This document shows, one piece after another, positions 11,195 through 19,855 of a stretch of DNA of 55,250 nucleotides; within the stretch, counting starts at the first letter, position 1, and each line of letters starts with the position of its first letter. The position numbers were made by a program, and so were the translations under genes. Source of the stretch: Coxiellaceae bacterium. Its GTDB lineage: Bacteria; Pseudomonadota; Gammaproteobacteria; Coxiellales; Coxiellaceae. A model generated the notes under the pieces. It had not been told where the DNA came from and searched no databases. It worked only from the letters and a program-made list of their open reading frames with translations. The stretch spans positions 1 through 55,250 of the forward strand of contig JARGOB010000019.1 in the NCBI GenBank assembly GCA_029212925.1, in the 5' to 3' direction.

Positions 11195-11699
11195 CGTTAC
11201 CTCCTTTCGCTGATAATTTGTCAATCAACGCGTCCATTTTTTCAACGGTTAAGTCTTCAACATAATCTTTATTATTCACTTGGCACACCGGTGCATTAGC
11301 ACACGCCGCTAAACATTCTGTTTCGCGTAAAGTGAACTGGCCATCGGCTGTGGTTTCACCTAATTTAATGCCTAAGCGTTTTTCTAAATTAGCTACGATT
11401 TCTTCAGAGCCATTCAACATACACGACACATTGGTGCACACACCTATTTTATGTTTACCAATCGGTTTGAATTCATACATGTCATAAAACGAAGCGGCTT
11501 CATAGGCTTCAATCGGCGGGATACGTAAATACTCAGCCACCGCTGTCATGAGCTCTTGTGATAAATACCCACCATTTTTTTCTTGTACGATCATTAATGC
11601 CGCGACCACAGCTGAACGACGTTGATCAGCTGGATATTTGGCTAGCCAATGGTCTATTTCTTTGTGGGAGTCTTTTACAATTTGTTCTACATCCGCCAT
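11184..11699 (-). CDS. nuoE: NADH-quinone oxidoreductase subunit E (2Fe-2S)
   Basis: This is the thioredoxin-fold subunit that binds the off-path 2Fe-2S cluster N1a. The ligands C88, C93, C129 and C133 are in the expected CxxxxC...CxxxC pattern. The 171 residues match the family. The start codon shares one base with the nuoD stop (TAATG), so translation is probably coupled, and nuoF begins inside its last codons. Confidence 0.97.
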   Translation of the reverse strand: MADVEQIVKDSHKEIDHWLAKYPADQRRSAVVAALMIVQEKNGGYLSQELMTAVAEYLRIPPIEAYEAASFYDMYEFKPIGKHKIGVCTNVSCMLNGSEEIVANLEKRLGIKLGETTADGQFTLRETECLAACANAPVCQVNNKDYVEDLTVEKMDALIDKLSAKGGNDGD

Positions 11700-12952
11700 T
11701 AGCGATCCACCTCCCCAAATACCACATCAATACTCGAAATCACCGCCACCATATCAGCCAACATATGCCCGCGGCACATCTCATCCATCGCGGCAAGGTG
11801 AGGATAACTGGCTGGGCGAATTTTTATGCGATACGGTTTATTGGCGCCATCGGAAACAATATAAATGCCGAACTCCCCTTTGGGATGTTCAATCGCCGCA
11901 TACGCTTCACCGGCTGGCACATTTAACCCTTCGGTATACAATTTAAAATGATTAATTAACGCTTCCATATCGGTTTTCATTTGCTTACGTGGCGGCGGCG
12001 CTAATTTATGATCTTCATTAATCACCGGACCTGGGTGCTTACGTAACCAATCGATACATTGCTTTATAATGCGATTCGATTGACGCATTTCTTCCACTCG
12101 CACTAAATAACGATCATAACAATCGCCGTTAGTACCGACAGGAATATCAAAATCGAGCTGATCGTAACATTCATACGGCTGCTTACGACGTAAATCCCAT
12201 TCCACACCCGAACCACGTAACATCGGCCCAGTAAAACCAAGCGCAATCGCGCGTTCAGCGCTAACGACAGCAATATCGACCGTACGCTGTTTCCAAATAC
12301 GGTTATCAGTTAACAAGCCTTCGTAATCATCCACCAATTTTGGAAAACGACTGGCAAAATTTTCAATAAAATCTAACAACGTACCCGAGCGCGCTTCATT
12401 CATTTCAGCAACGTCTTTTTCATTATGCCATTTGGATACTTTATATTTCGGCATATGATCCGGTAGATCACGATACACGCCACCTGGTCGGTGGTAAGTC
12501 GCGTGCATACGTGCACCCGATACTGCTTCGTAGCAGTCCATTAAATCTTCACGTTCACGGAAACAATATAAGAACGGCGCCATCGCACCGATATCTAAAG
12601 CATGTGCGCCTAACCACAATAAGTGATTTAAAATACGCGTAATCTCATCAAACATCACACGAATATATTGTGCGCGTATCGGCACACCAATGCCGAGTAG
12701 TTTTTCAATCGCCATCACATAAGCATGTTCATTCGCCATCATAGATACGTAATCAAGACGGTCCATATAACCAACGCTTTGATAATACGGTTTCGATTCA
12801 GCTAATTTTTCAGTGGCGCGATGCAATAAGCCGACATGCGGATCGAGTTTTTTAACGACCTCGCCATCTAGTTCGGTAATAATACGTAACACACCATGCG
12901 CGGCAGGATGTTGTGGCCCAAAGTTTACCGTAAAGTTTTTAATCTCAGCCAT
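11699..12952 (-). CDS. nuoD: NADH-quinone oxidoreductase subunit D
   Basis: This is the 49-kDa subunit, related to the large subunit of NiFe hydrogenases and forming the quinone pocket with NuoB. The 417 residues start with [14 protein letters not shown] (residues 10-23), contain the quinone-site HVGLLHR segment (about 39-45), and end with the family C-terminus DVVFGEVDR. Both junctions (nuoC to nuoD and nuoD to nuoE) are TAATG one-base overlaps. nuoC and nuoD are separate here, not fused as in Escherichia coli. Confidence 0.98.
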   Translation of the reverse strand: MAEIKNFTVNFGPQHPAAHGVLRIITELDGEVVKKLDPHVGLLHRATEKLAESKPYYQSVGYMDRLDYVSMMANEHAYVMAIEKLLGIGVPIRAQYIRVMFDEITRILNHLLWLGAHALDIGAMAPFLYCFREREDLMDCYEAVSGARMHATYHRPGGVYRDLPDHMPKYKVSKWHNEKDVAEMNEARSGTLLDFIENFASRFPKLVDDYEGLLTDNRIWKQRTVDIAVVSAERAIALGFTGPMLRGSGVEWDLRRKQPYECYDQLDFDIPVGTNGDCYDRYLVRVEEMRQSNRIIKQCIDWLRKHPGPVINEDHKLAPPPRKQMKTDMEALINHFKLYTEGLNVPAGEAYAAIEHPKGEFGIYIVSDGANKPYRIKIRPASYPHLAAMDEMCRGHMLADMVAVISSIDVVFGEVDR

Positions 12953-13647
12953 TACTTGCGTTCCTCTTCAGCTGGGGTTTCACGGTAACGATTATCTTCT
13001 CGAATAACCTTCGGTACATTGATGCGCGGTTGAATGCTCACTGGCTCATACACGCAGCGACGCTGTGCGGCATCATAACGTAATTCTACTTCACCAATCA
13101 GTGGGAAATCTTTTCTAAACGGATGACCTTTAAAACCATAATCCGTCAAAATACGACGCAGGTCTGGATGACCTTCATACTCGATACCATATAAGTCGAA
13201 AGCTTCACGCTCAAACCAATTCGCCGCAGGCCATAAGTCACACAAACTAGGCACACGTAATGACTTTTCATCGGGTAAAAATACTCGCAAACGTAAACGG
13301 TGATTTTTCTTTATCGACAATAAATGATACACACTGGCAAAGCGTGGCTTATCCCACTCCAGTACACGTTCCGTTTGACTTAAATTTTGACCACGACTAA
13401 AACCAGTTGCTGTGGTTTCTGTGGTTCGCCATTCGCTAATGCCATACTCTAAATAATCGACACCACACACATCAATCAGTTGATCAAAGTTAAATGGGTG
13501 ATCATCGCGTAACTCCTGGCATACTGCTAAGAATTGATCGGCCGCGATTTCGACCGTTACCATATCGTCAGCTGCCGTTGTAATCGCTTGCAGCTGATCG
13601 CCAAAGCGGCTGTGTAGCTCTTCGGCTAAATTTATTACTTCAGTCAC
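12952..13647 (-). CDS. nuoC: NADH-quinone oxidoreductase subunit C
   Basis: This is the 30-kDa hydrophilic subunit of the complex I peripheral arm. The 231 residues contain the signature around [20 protein letters not shown] (about residues 144-163) and the [19 protein letters not shown] segment that follows. The start is GTG at 13647, supported by an AGAGG site upstream. nuoB ends 9 nt before it and nuoD begins on its stop codon. Confidence 0.97.
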   Translation of the reverse strand: MTEVINLAEELHSRFGDQLQAITTAADDMVTVEIAADQFLAVCQELRDDHPFNFDQLIDVCGVDYLEYGISEWRTTETTATGFSRGQNLSQTERVLEWDKPRFASVYHLLSIKKNHRLRLRVFLPDEKSLRVPSLCDLWPAANWFEREAFDLYGIEYEGHPDLRRILTDYGFKGHPFRKDFPLIGEVELRYDAAQRRCVYEPVSIQPRINVPKVIREDNRYRETPAEEERK

Positions 13648-13656
13648 GCCTACCTC

Positions 13657-14151
13657 TTATGCTGCTTCTTCATCAGGGCGCACCAGCACCGACTGATTAC
13701 GAATCTTATTTTGCAATTGAATAATGCCATACAACAACGCTTCTGCTGTTGGAGGACACCCTGGCACATAAATATCCACCGGAACGACTCGGTCACAGCC
13801 CCTAACAACTGAGTACGAGTAATGATAATAACCACCACCATTGGCACATGATCCCATGGAGATCACCCAACGCGGCTCTGGCATTTGGTCGTAAACTTTT
13901 CGCAGTGCTGGTGCCATTTTATTGCACAAGGTACCAGCAACAATCATAACATCGGATTGACGTGGACTCGGACGAAAGAAACAACCAAAACGATCGAGAT
14001 CATAACGATCCGCCGCTGTGTGCATCATTTCAACAGCACAACACGCCAAGCCAAAAGTCATTGGCCATAATGAACCGGTTTGTGCCCAGTGAACTAATTT
14101 ATCAACCGAAGTGAGCATAAAGCCCTTTTCTTGAATCTCGCTTATTCCCAT
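13657..14151 (-). CDS. nuoB: NADH-quinone oxidoreductase subunit B
   Basis: This subunit carries the terminal 4Fe-4S cluster N2 that reduces quinone. The adjacent ligands C37 and C38 ([10 protein letters not shown]) and C102 and C132 are all present. I place the start at the ATG at 14151, inside the nuoA stop region (10-bp overlap), which gives 164 residues. The frame is open to a GTG at 14172, but that start lies 31 bp inside nuoA and lacks a better ribosome site. Confidence 0.96.
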   Translation of the reverse strand: MGISEIQEKGFMLTSVDKLVHWAQTGSLWPMTFGLACCAVEMMHTAADRYDLDRFGCFFRPSPRQSDVMIVAGTLCNKMAPALRKVYDQMPEPRWVISMGSCANGGGYYHYSYSVVRGCDRVVPVDIYVPGCPPTAEALLYGIIQLQNKIRNQSVLVRPDEEAA

Positions 14152-14498
14152 TCCAATGCCCCGCGTTTCCACTCATATATAAAGCCGACCACTAAAATGC
14201 CTAAGAAGATCATCATTGCCCAAAATCCTTGCAAACCAATTTTGCGAATAACTACCCCCCAAGGAAACAGGAAAGCCGTCTCTAAGTCAAAGATAATAAA
14301 CAATATTGCGACTAAATAATAGCGAATGTCAAAAGGTGCACGCGCGTCGTCAAAAGCTTCAAAGCCACACTCATAAGCTGACAGTTTTTCTTTGTAAGGT
14401 TTTTTTGGTGCCAACATCTTGCCCATCATGACGGGCGCCATACCGATAAACAGACCGATACCAATAAACACTAACACAGGAAAGTAGGTTGTTAGCAT
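14142..14498 (-). CDS. nuoA: NADH-quinone oxidoreductase subunit A
   Basis: This is a small complex I membrane subunit (118 residues, three helices). The loop between helices 1 and 2 contains the conserved [20 protein letters not shown] block (about residues 42-61). It is the first nuo gene, beginning only 26 nt after the mature 3' end of tRNA-Leu(GAG). I see no separate promoter in that gap, so the tRNA is probably cut out of a transcript that continues into nuo. Confidence 0.97.
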   Translation of the reverse strand: MLTTYFPVLVFIGIGLFIGMAPVMMGKMLAPKKPYKEKLSAYECGFEAFDDARAPFDIRYYLVAILFIIFDLETAFLFPWGVVIRKIGLQGFWAMMIFLGILVVGFIYEWKRGALEWE

Positions 14499-14524
14499 GT
14501 CTTGCTCCTTTTGTTATCAATGAA

Positions 14525-14606
14525 TGCCGAAGGCCGGACTCGAACCGGCACGGCTTTCGCCACTGCCCCCTCAAGACAGCGTGTCTACCAATTCCACCAC
14601 TTCGGC
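14525..14606 (-). tRNA. tRNA-Leu (anticodon GAG)
   Basis: The minus strand reads as an 82-nt class II tRNA. The acceptor GCCGAAG pairs with CTTCGGC, the D-arm begins TGGTGGAATTGGTAGACA, the anticodon loop TTGAGGG gives GAG, a variable arm is present and the T-loop is GGTTCGAGTCC. The CCA end is not encoded. It lies between secG and nuoA, the same place as in Coxiella and many other gammaproteobacteria. Confidence 0.95.
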
Positions 14607-14623
14607 TCATTCACATGTTTAAC

Positions 14624-15019
14624 TTAGTTACTCTTTTGCTTCTGTGAAGCTGGGAGACTAGGCGTAAAGCTATCTGCATTGCCACCGACAGATTGAGTAC
14701 TGCTCGGTATTACCGGTTTATTGATCGGCATTGATTGCACAGGGTTTGTGCTATCAGGCAAGTCTAACAATCCTTTGTTATTCTTTACACCATGAGAATT
14801 CATGTAACCCAAGGTTAAGCTGGTTGCAAAAAACACAGCGGCAAGTAACCCGGTTACTTTCATTAAAAAGGAAGTCGACCCTTGACTACCAAACATAGTA
14901 TTTGACGCACCGGCACCGAATGCCGCGCCAACATCAGCACCTTTACCATGCTGTACCAAAACTAATGCGACGATCGCTATCGCCACCATGACATGTATTA
15001 CTAAAATTAATTGTTGCAT
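14624..15019 (-). CDS. secG: Preprotein translocase subunit SecG
   Basis: SecG is the small accessory subunit of the SecYEG protein-export channel in the inner membrane. The 131 residues have the first helix (about residues 3-21), the conserved LVQHGKGADVGAAFG loop (21-35), GASNTMFGSQGS (37-48) and the second helix (about 53-70), then a Ser/Pro/Asn-rich tail. It overlaps the end of tpiA by 13 bp. Confidence 0.96.
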   Translation of the reverse strand: MQQLILVIHVMVAIAIVALVLVQHGKGADVGAAFGAGASNTMFGSQGSTSFLMKVTGLLAAVFFATSLTLGYMNSHGVKNNKGLLDLPDSTNPVQSMPINKPVIPSSTQSVGGNADSFTPSLPASQKQKSN

Positions 15020-15771
15020 ATTTGACCTATTGCACTAAATTGTTCTACTTTTAATGACGCCCCACCAATTAATGCGCCATCTATGTCGTCCATCGCGAAC
15101 AGTTCAGCTGCATTGTCGGGTTTCACACTGCCACCATACAGAATTCTAACAGAATTCGCTACATTGGCATCGTAATTCATTAACTGTTGACGAATTTTTT
15201 GATGCAACTCTTGCGCTTGTTGCGGCGTTGCTGTCTCACCCGTACCAATCGCCCATACGGGCTCATAAGCAATTACAGCATTCATCATTTGATCCGGCTC
15301 AACTTTGTTTAATGCGGCCGATAATTGCGCATGCACTACCGCATCGGCTTCACCCGCTTGGCGCTGCTCTAAAGTTTCACCAACGCATAAAATCGAAGAT
15401 AATCCTGACTGCAAACCCATGGCAAAGCGATCAGCCACCAGTTCATTACTCTCACCATAAACATGACGGCGCTCAGAATGACCTACTATTGCAAATTCGC
15501 AGCCCATTTCACGTAACATATCCGCCGATACCTCGCCGGTATAAGCACCCGACTCAAATTGGCACACATTCTGCGCGCCCAATAAGATATGACTGCCTTT
15601 GAGTTGTTGATGCGCTTGTGACAAATACGGAAATGGCGGACAAACCAACCATTGTGCCTGCTCAAGTGCCGGACAATCCGCCAATAAGCCAGACAACAGA
15701 TCCGTCGTGAATGACGCTGATCCGTTCATCTTCCAATTGCCTGCGATTAACATTTTTCGTGCATTAGCCAT
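15007..15771 (-). CDS. tpiA: Triosephosphate isomerase
   Basis: This enzyme interconverts dihydroxyacetone phosphate and glyceraldehyde 3-phosphate in glycolysis and gluconeogenesis. It is a 254-residue TIM barrel with N12 and K14 (AGNWKMNG), the electrophile H98 (IVGHSERR), the general base E170 (AYEPVWAIGTG) and the phosphate loop GALIGGASLK near the end. It is the first gene of the tpiA-secG-tRNA-nuo unit and has a good promoter about 20-55 nt upstream. Confidence 0.97.
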   Translation of the reverse strand: MANARKMLIAGNWKMNGSASFTTDLLSGLLADCPALEQAQWLVCPPFPYLSQAHQQLKGSHILLGAQNVCQFESGAYTGEVSADMLREMGCEFAIVGHSERRHVYGESNELVADRFAMGLQSGLSSILCVGETLEQRQAGEADAVVHAQLSAALNKVEPDQMMNAVIAYEPVWAIGTGETATPQQAQELHQKIRQQLMNYDANVANSVRILYGGSVKPDNAAELFAMDDIDGALIGGASLKVEQFSAIGQICNN

Positions 15772-15798
15772 GCGTTACCCCTGCTTTCGATGCGGCAG

Positions 15799-15827
15799 AG
15801 TATAACGATAATTATTGGGATTCACAA
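15799..15827 (-). promoter_or_regulatory. Sigma70-type promoter of the tpiA-secG-nuo operon
   Basis: On the minus strand a TTGTGA -35 hexamer (15822-15827) is separated by exactly 17 bp from a TATACT -10 hexamer (15799-15804), 28 nt before the tpiA start. Predicted start of transcription is near 15792. No second promoter of this quality is seen between secG and nuoA. Confidence 0.6.
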
Positions 15828-15849
15828 ACGATATAAAATACAGAGGGGT

Positions 15850-17910
15850 TTATTGCGTTGCTGGCTTTGTTGAACCATTACTGACAGCTTTCTTCCCACT
15901 CAACATCAAATCCGCAATAATGATATTGCCCGTACCCGTCATCGAAATGGTAACTGATTGGATAGACCCCAGATCAATGGGATGACTACTGTCCTTAGAC
16001 ACCAAATCTGTCAATGGTATTTGTATCATATGCAGTAAAATTCGAGGCACCGGGCTTAAATTTTTTGCATCTCCCGGAGGATAAAATAAAGCAAGGTTAG
16101 TAATTTTTTTTGATGCTGCATGACCTTCAGTATCAGTTAACGTCAATGTCATGCTTGGTGTTGAAACTGAAGTGTATTTGGCAAAATCTACAGCCACTCT
16201 AAATTGCACATACTTATATGCGCTAAAATTTTTATATTGCGATGGAATAGCATTGGCCCAACTGGCATTATTCTGCCAAAAAATTTGGTACTGGTGAACA
16301 CTGTAGTACTCTGTATTACCAAAGCTCGCCCCATTAACATAGGTATGCGGCTGCTGTGTTGCATCAATGGGCAAAGTAGTACTTTTAGTGTTTATCGGTA
16401 TGCACTGAACCGGCTGTGATGCCGCTGCTTGCCAATTACCACAAGAGGGAGCAGTGTTTGTATTACCGATAATAGTGACTGCTCCGCCCAGATTATTTTG
16501 TTTGTTAGTAGTTAAAAGTGTATTTATCAACAAGCGGTCACTATTAGCGGGTTGATACCAGTTATGCTGAAACTTACTTGCAGGTGGAAGTTGATTTATT
16601 TTATTCTGCAAGTGATTTTGAAAAAATGGTACGATATAACTAACTGCTGCGGCTTGTTGTTGCTTCTGAGTGAGACGTGTTGATTTACCAGTACCACAGT
16701 GAGGATCACTAGCTAAAACAGATTTGGAAAAACTACTATCATTAATCCAATCGTCAACCCCACCCCACGCCGGGTCACCCCACACCGTATTGAAATAATT
16801 ATGATTAGCACCCATTAGAATAGAAAAATATTTATTGGCAGTATTATTTTGCTGGCCAGGCATAGCATTATCAAAATAATAAACCCCATCGAGCGAATCA
16901 ACGTCACCATCACAATAACCTAACATTATTCCACGCGTTACCCCGGTGGTAAATTGTTTAAAATCATCGGTAGGAGCCAAACTAAAAACCGCTTTGATCC
17001 CATATTGCTTAAGCGGATTTATAGTATTGTAAGCATACACGACACCTTCACCTGCTCTGGAGTGTCCTAATATGGCTACGTTTTGAAAATCTAAGGCCGG
17101 TAGCTTGCTTTGCAAATTATTTTTCAGGTATTGCAATTGAAAATTAATTAATTTGGCGCGCGCTTTCATGGCAGTCGGTTGATAACTATCGTTAGTGTTA
17201 ATGGCATTAGCAGAAATCGATATTACAAAAAAACCCTGACTTGCTAGTGCCTCACCTAAATAGTTATAACCAAGAAAGTTAGGTAAAAATTTTCCTTGAT
17301 ACTGCGACTCATGCATACCATGCATCAATACAACAATTGGCAAGCTGCCTTTAGCGCCAGCAGGATAAAAAAACTGAGCTAAATTTTCGTTGTTATACCA
17401 TGACTCCATTTCAAATGCATTCATGCCATCAAAATAATAGCCATAGGTCACGGGGTATATGCCACCAGGTACACTAACAGTTGTTTTCTCAATATTAAAA
17501 CCACATTTATAAATAATTGGACCTTGAGATGTGTATCGGTAATCAATACAACTTGCAATATCTTGTTGCATTGCCTGGGTCAACTGACATTTACCCTTAA
17601 TAGGGATTTTGTACTTTTTACTGTCTGCAGAAAAACCATAAGAAAACTCGACCGACTTCAACCCATATTCAGCAGTAAATGCACTAACCGTGTTACGTTG
17701 TGCATCAATGCTTCGCTTCATTACAATCGGCCTATCATCAAACCAGACCACAGCAGGCTTGGATATCATCGATGGACTAGGCTTCAGTATTACTAATGGG
17801 TACCCGGCATTTTCTACATAACAGCCTGATTTTGGAATAACTGCTGCATACACCGACATCGACAAGACACTTAATACAATGATTTTTAGACCTATTTGTA
17901 TAATACGCAT
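15850..17910 (-). CDS. Secreted alpha/beta hydrolase with C-terminal beta domain
   Basis: This is a predicted exported esterase or lipase-like enzyme; the substrate is unknown. An N-terminal signal peptide (about 22 residues, ending near SVYA) is followed by a beta-rich region (to about residue 150). An alpha/beta hydrolase core follows with oxyanion segment VVLMHGMHES, nucleophile elbow GHSRAG (Ser near 284) and catalytic His in GANHNYF (near 370). An Asp in CDGDVDSLDG is a likely third member. The last 130 residues look like a beta-sandwich binding module (TGTGNIIIADLML). The ATG at 17910 is preferred over an upstream GTG at 17919. It may act on host or environmental esters. Confidence 0.7.
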   Translation of the reverse strand: MRIIQIGLKIIVLSVLSMSVYAAVIPKSGCYVENAGYPLVILKPSPSMISKPAVVWFDDRPIVMKRSIDAQRNTVSAFTAEYGLKSVEFSYGFSADSKKYKIPIKGKCQLTQAMQQDIASCIDYRYTSQGPIIYKCGFNIEKTTVSVPGGIYPVTYGYYFDGMNAFEMESWYNNENLAQFFYPAGAKGSLPIVVLMHGMHESQYQGKFLPNFLGYNYLGEALASQGFFVISISANAINTNDSYQPTAMKARAKLINFQLQYLKNNLQSKLPALDFQNVAILGHSRAGEGVVYAYNTINPLKQYGIKAVFSLAPTDDFKQFTTGVTRGIMLGYCDGDVDSLDGVYYFDNAMPGQQNNTANKYFSILMGANHNYFNTVWGDPAWGGVDDWINDSSFSKSVLASDPHCGTGKSTRLTQKQQQAAAVSYIVPFFQNHLQNKINQLPPASKFQHNWYQPANSDRLLINTLLTTNKQNNLGGAVTIIGNTNTAPSCGNWQAAASQPVQCIPINTKSTTLPIDATQQPHTYVNGASFGNTEYYSVHQYQIFWQNNASWANAIPSQYKNFSAYKYVQFRVAVDFAKYTSVSTPSMTLTLTDTEGHAASKKITNLALFYPPGDAKNLSPVPRILLHMIQIPLTDLVSKDSSHPIDLGSIQSVTISMTGTGNIIIADLMLSGKKAVSNGSTKPATQ

Positions 17911-18023
17911 ATACCACACACACTCTGTATATAAACAATGCCAACCATTCTAGTAATTATAGTAAGAATACGGATTATTTCTTTGATATACTGCGCCGCG
18001 AGACAGCAGTGTGAGAGTAAACC

Positions 18024-19841
18024 ATGCGATCAGCAGCAGGTAGTACAGCCATTATTCCTTATCAAGCGCCATTATTTGGTGCAAGAGCTGTGGTTGCCCC
18101 CAGTAAAAAGCGTGCATTTAAATGGTTATGCCGTCGACTCGATGTGCCGCGTATTACAGTTAACGAGTTAGTTTGGTTGGCTGATAACAAAGAAGGTTTT
18201 TACGGTGAATTCAAAAGGAAACCAGTTACCGACGCAGTCACCGACGATGAATTGGCACGTTTGCGAAAACACATTGCATCAATAGTGCAATTTGCCGCGG
18301 ATCATCATCGATCGACAGAACGCAGCAAGTATCATGTCACTCGTTTGAGCATGCCCGAATACAGTCTCTTCACCAGCGCGCCATTTAATGAAATGCAACT
18401 AACTGAGCTCAGTGATTGGCTTGAGAAACAAGCTGCTGAATTACCGGAAAATGTGCATGTGTTATTAAGTACGATTGCGGTAAAGATGGATGATGAGCTG
18501 TATAATATGGCATTTTATATTACCGGTGGCGCTGATGCTCGAGTGCATAGCGTCATAAAAAGCCAACCCTCTGAAGAAGATCTGACCTATGAGGATCCGG
18601 ATGTAACACTGTTTCAGATGTTACCAGGCAAACCCGATGATGTTCGATTTACCATTGCGCATGGCCAACTATCTAACACTAAAGCGCTCGCCAACCATCC
18701 AGGTTTCAACGTGGCTGTCGGTGATACACAAATGCAAGTGTTTGTTGAAATTTGTTATGACCAACCCGATGGTACCGCACTTAAACACCTAGAACACACA
18801 TTACGTGATTCCACTTTGCATATGCCGCGTTACAGCTCAAACATAGTCAGCGCCAACACCACTGACATCTGTCACGATGCATGCATTACACCGCAAGTAA
18901 CACACGTCGATGCTATAAAAAGCAAATATAACCCGCGTTACCATGGTAATCATTACTTAATAACCGCATCTAATCCAGCTTTCGGCGGCCCCTATCGCAT
19001 TTATGATTTCGGTACACAAGTCTGTTGCGAATTGTCTGCTGAATATGAATGCGCTCGTCGACGTTCAAACCTTTATTACTACCAACAAAAACTCGGTGTC
19101 ACCTTAAGCGATTTAGATATCACCATCGAAATCGATCGCGCGTTACGCGCCGGTGAAGCACAAAATGCCTTACACTTATTACAGTTACTGGAATCCCCCG
19201 AGCCTATCCTGGTAACACGTTTAGCAAGCCATCACTTAGCCGAATTGCCCAGCTTAGAATTAAATATGATGGCGATGAGAGCAGAGAAACTTGCTGATGC
19301 ACAGGTTGCGATCCTAGCGCAACGTGCCGGTGAATTGAGCGCCACCTCACTGCAATATTTATTTAAATTAGTAGAAGACGGATTTATTATCAACTCACCC
19401 GGTGTGATTAATTTGTTATGTCAACAAGTCTACCGCTTGAGTTCTAATGCCTATATGCCTTTTTTTGAACCTGAATTTTTAGTTCATCTGACAGCTGACT
19501 CCATTAATGCGTGCATAAAACATTTTAGCGACTTGTACCCTGACGAATTGGATCAAATAACACAGCGATTGTTTACTGCAGTGAACCGCACGACACAGCA
19601 TGAACTAATCGCTAGATCATGGCTGCTCAACACCGATAGTATACAAATCATTTGCGATCAACACGAAACTTTAACCCCATCGGAAATCAATGTGTTGTGC
19701 CAACAAGCAAAACGACTCAGCGATGACTCACTTTCACAACTGTTAATCCATAGCGATGTATTTAATTCCAAAAGTAAGCTTTTACTCGACAATGAAATAG
19801 CAGCGCGTAGCAGGCAAAGCTCTGCCTTACGAATGTCATAA
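18024..19841 (+). CDS. Nitrilase-like domain protein with helical C-terminus, putative effector
   Basis: No close family is recognised for the 605-residue product. The N-terminal half resembles the nitrilase (carbon-nitrogen hydrolase) fold, with a Glu in MPEYSLF (E112), the segment LSTIAVKMDDELYNMAFYI like the family's SIAV...LYNTA strand, a Lys at 179 (SVIKSQ) and a Cys in VEICYDQ (C244). These are candidates for the Glu-Lys-Cys triad. The Lys-to-Cys gap (65 residues) is longer than usual. Residues 370-590 are helical and contain repeated INxLCQQxxRLS units (about 462-473 and 555-566). There is no signal peptide. It is divergent from the secreted hydrolase and convergent with the helicase-like gene. 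Confidence 0.55.
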   Translation: MRSAAGSTAIIPYQAPLFGARAVVAPSKKRAFKWLCRRLDVPRITVNELVWLADNKEGFYGEFKRKPVTDAVTDDELARLRKHIASIVQFAADHHRSTERSKYHVTRLSMPEYSLFTSAPFNEMQLTELSDWLEKQAAELPENVHVLLSTIAVKMDDELYNMAFYITGGADARVHSVIKSQPSEEDLTYEDPDVTLFQMLPGKPDDVRFTIAHGQLSNTKALANHPGFNVAVGDTQMQVFVEICYDQPDGTALKHLEHTLRDSTLHMPRYSSNIVSANTTDICHDACITPQVTHVDAIKSKYNPRYHGNHYLITASNPAFGGPYRIYDFGTQVCCELSAEYECARRRSNLYYYQQKLGVTLSDLDITIEIDRALRAGEAQNALHLLQLLESPEPILVTRLASHHLAELPSLELNMMAMRAEKLADAQVAILAQRAGELSATSLQYLFKLVEDGFIINSPGVINLLCQQVYRLSSNAYMPFFEPEFLVHLTADSINACIKHFSDLYPDELDQITQRLFTAVNRTTQHELIARSWLLNTDSIQIICDQHETLTPSEINVLCQQAKRLSDDSLSQLLIHSDVFNSKSKLLLDNEIAARSRQSSALRMS

Positions 19842-19855
19842 CGCAACACATACCC

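Noticed and set aside
14371..14610. 79-codon minus-strand frame across tRNA-Leu
   Set aside because: It runs through the tRNA gene and the nuoA start; it is a chance frame.
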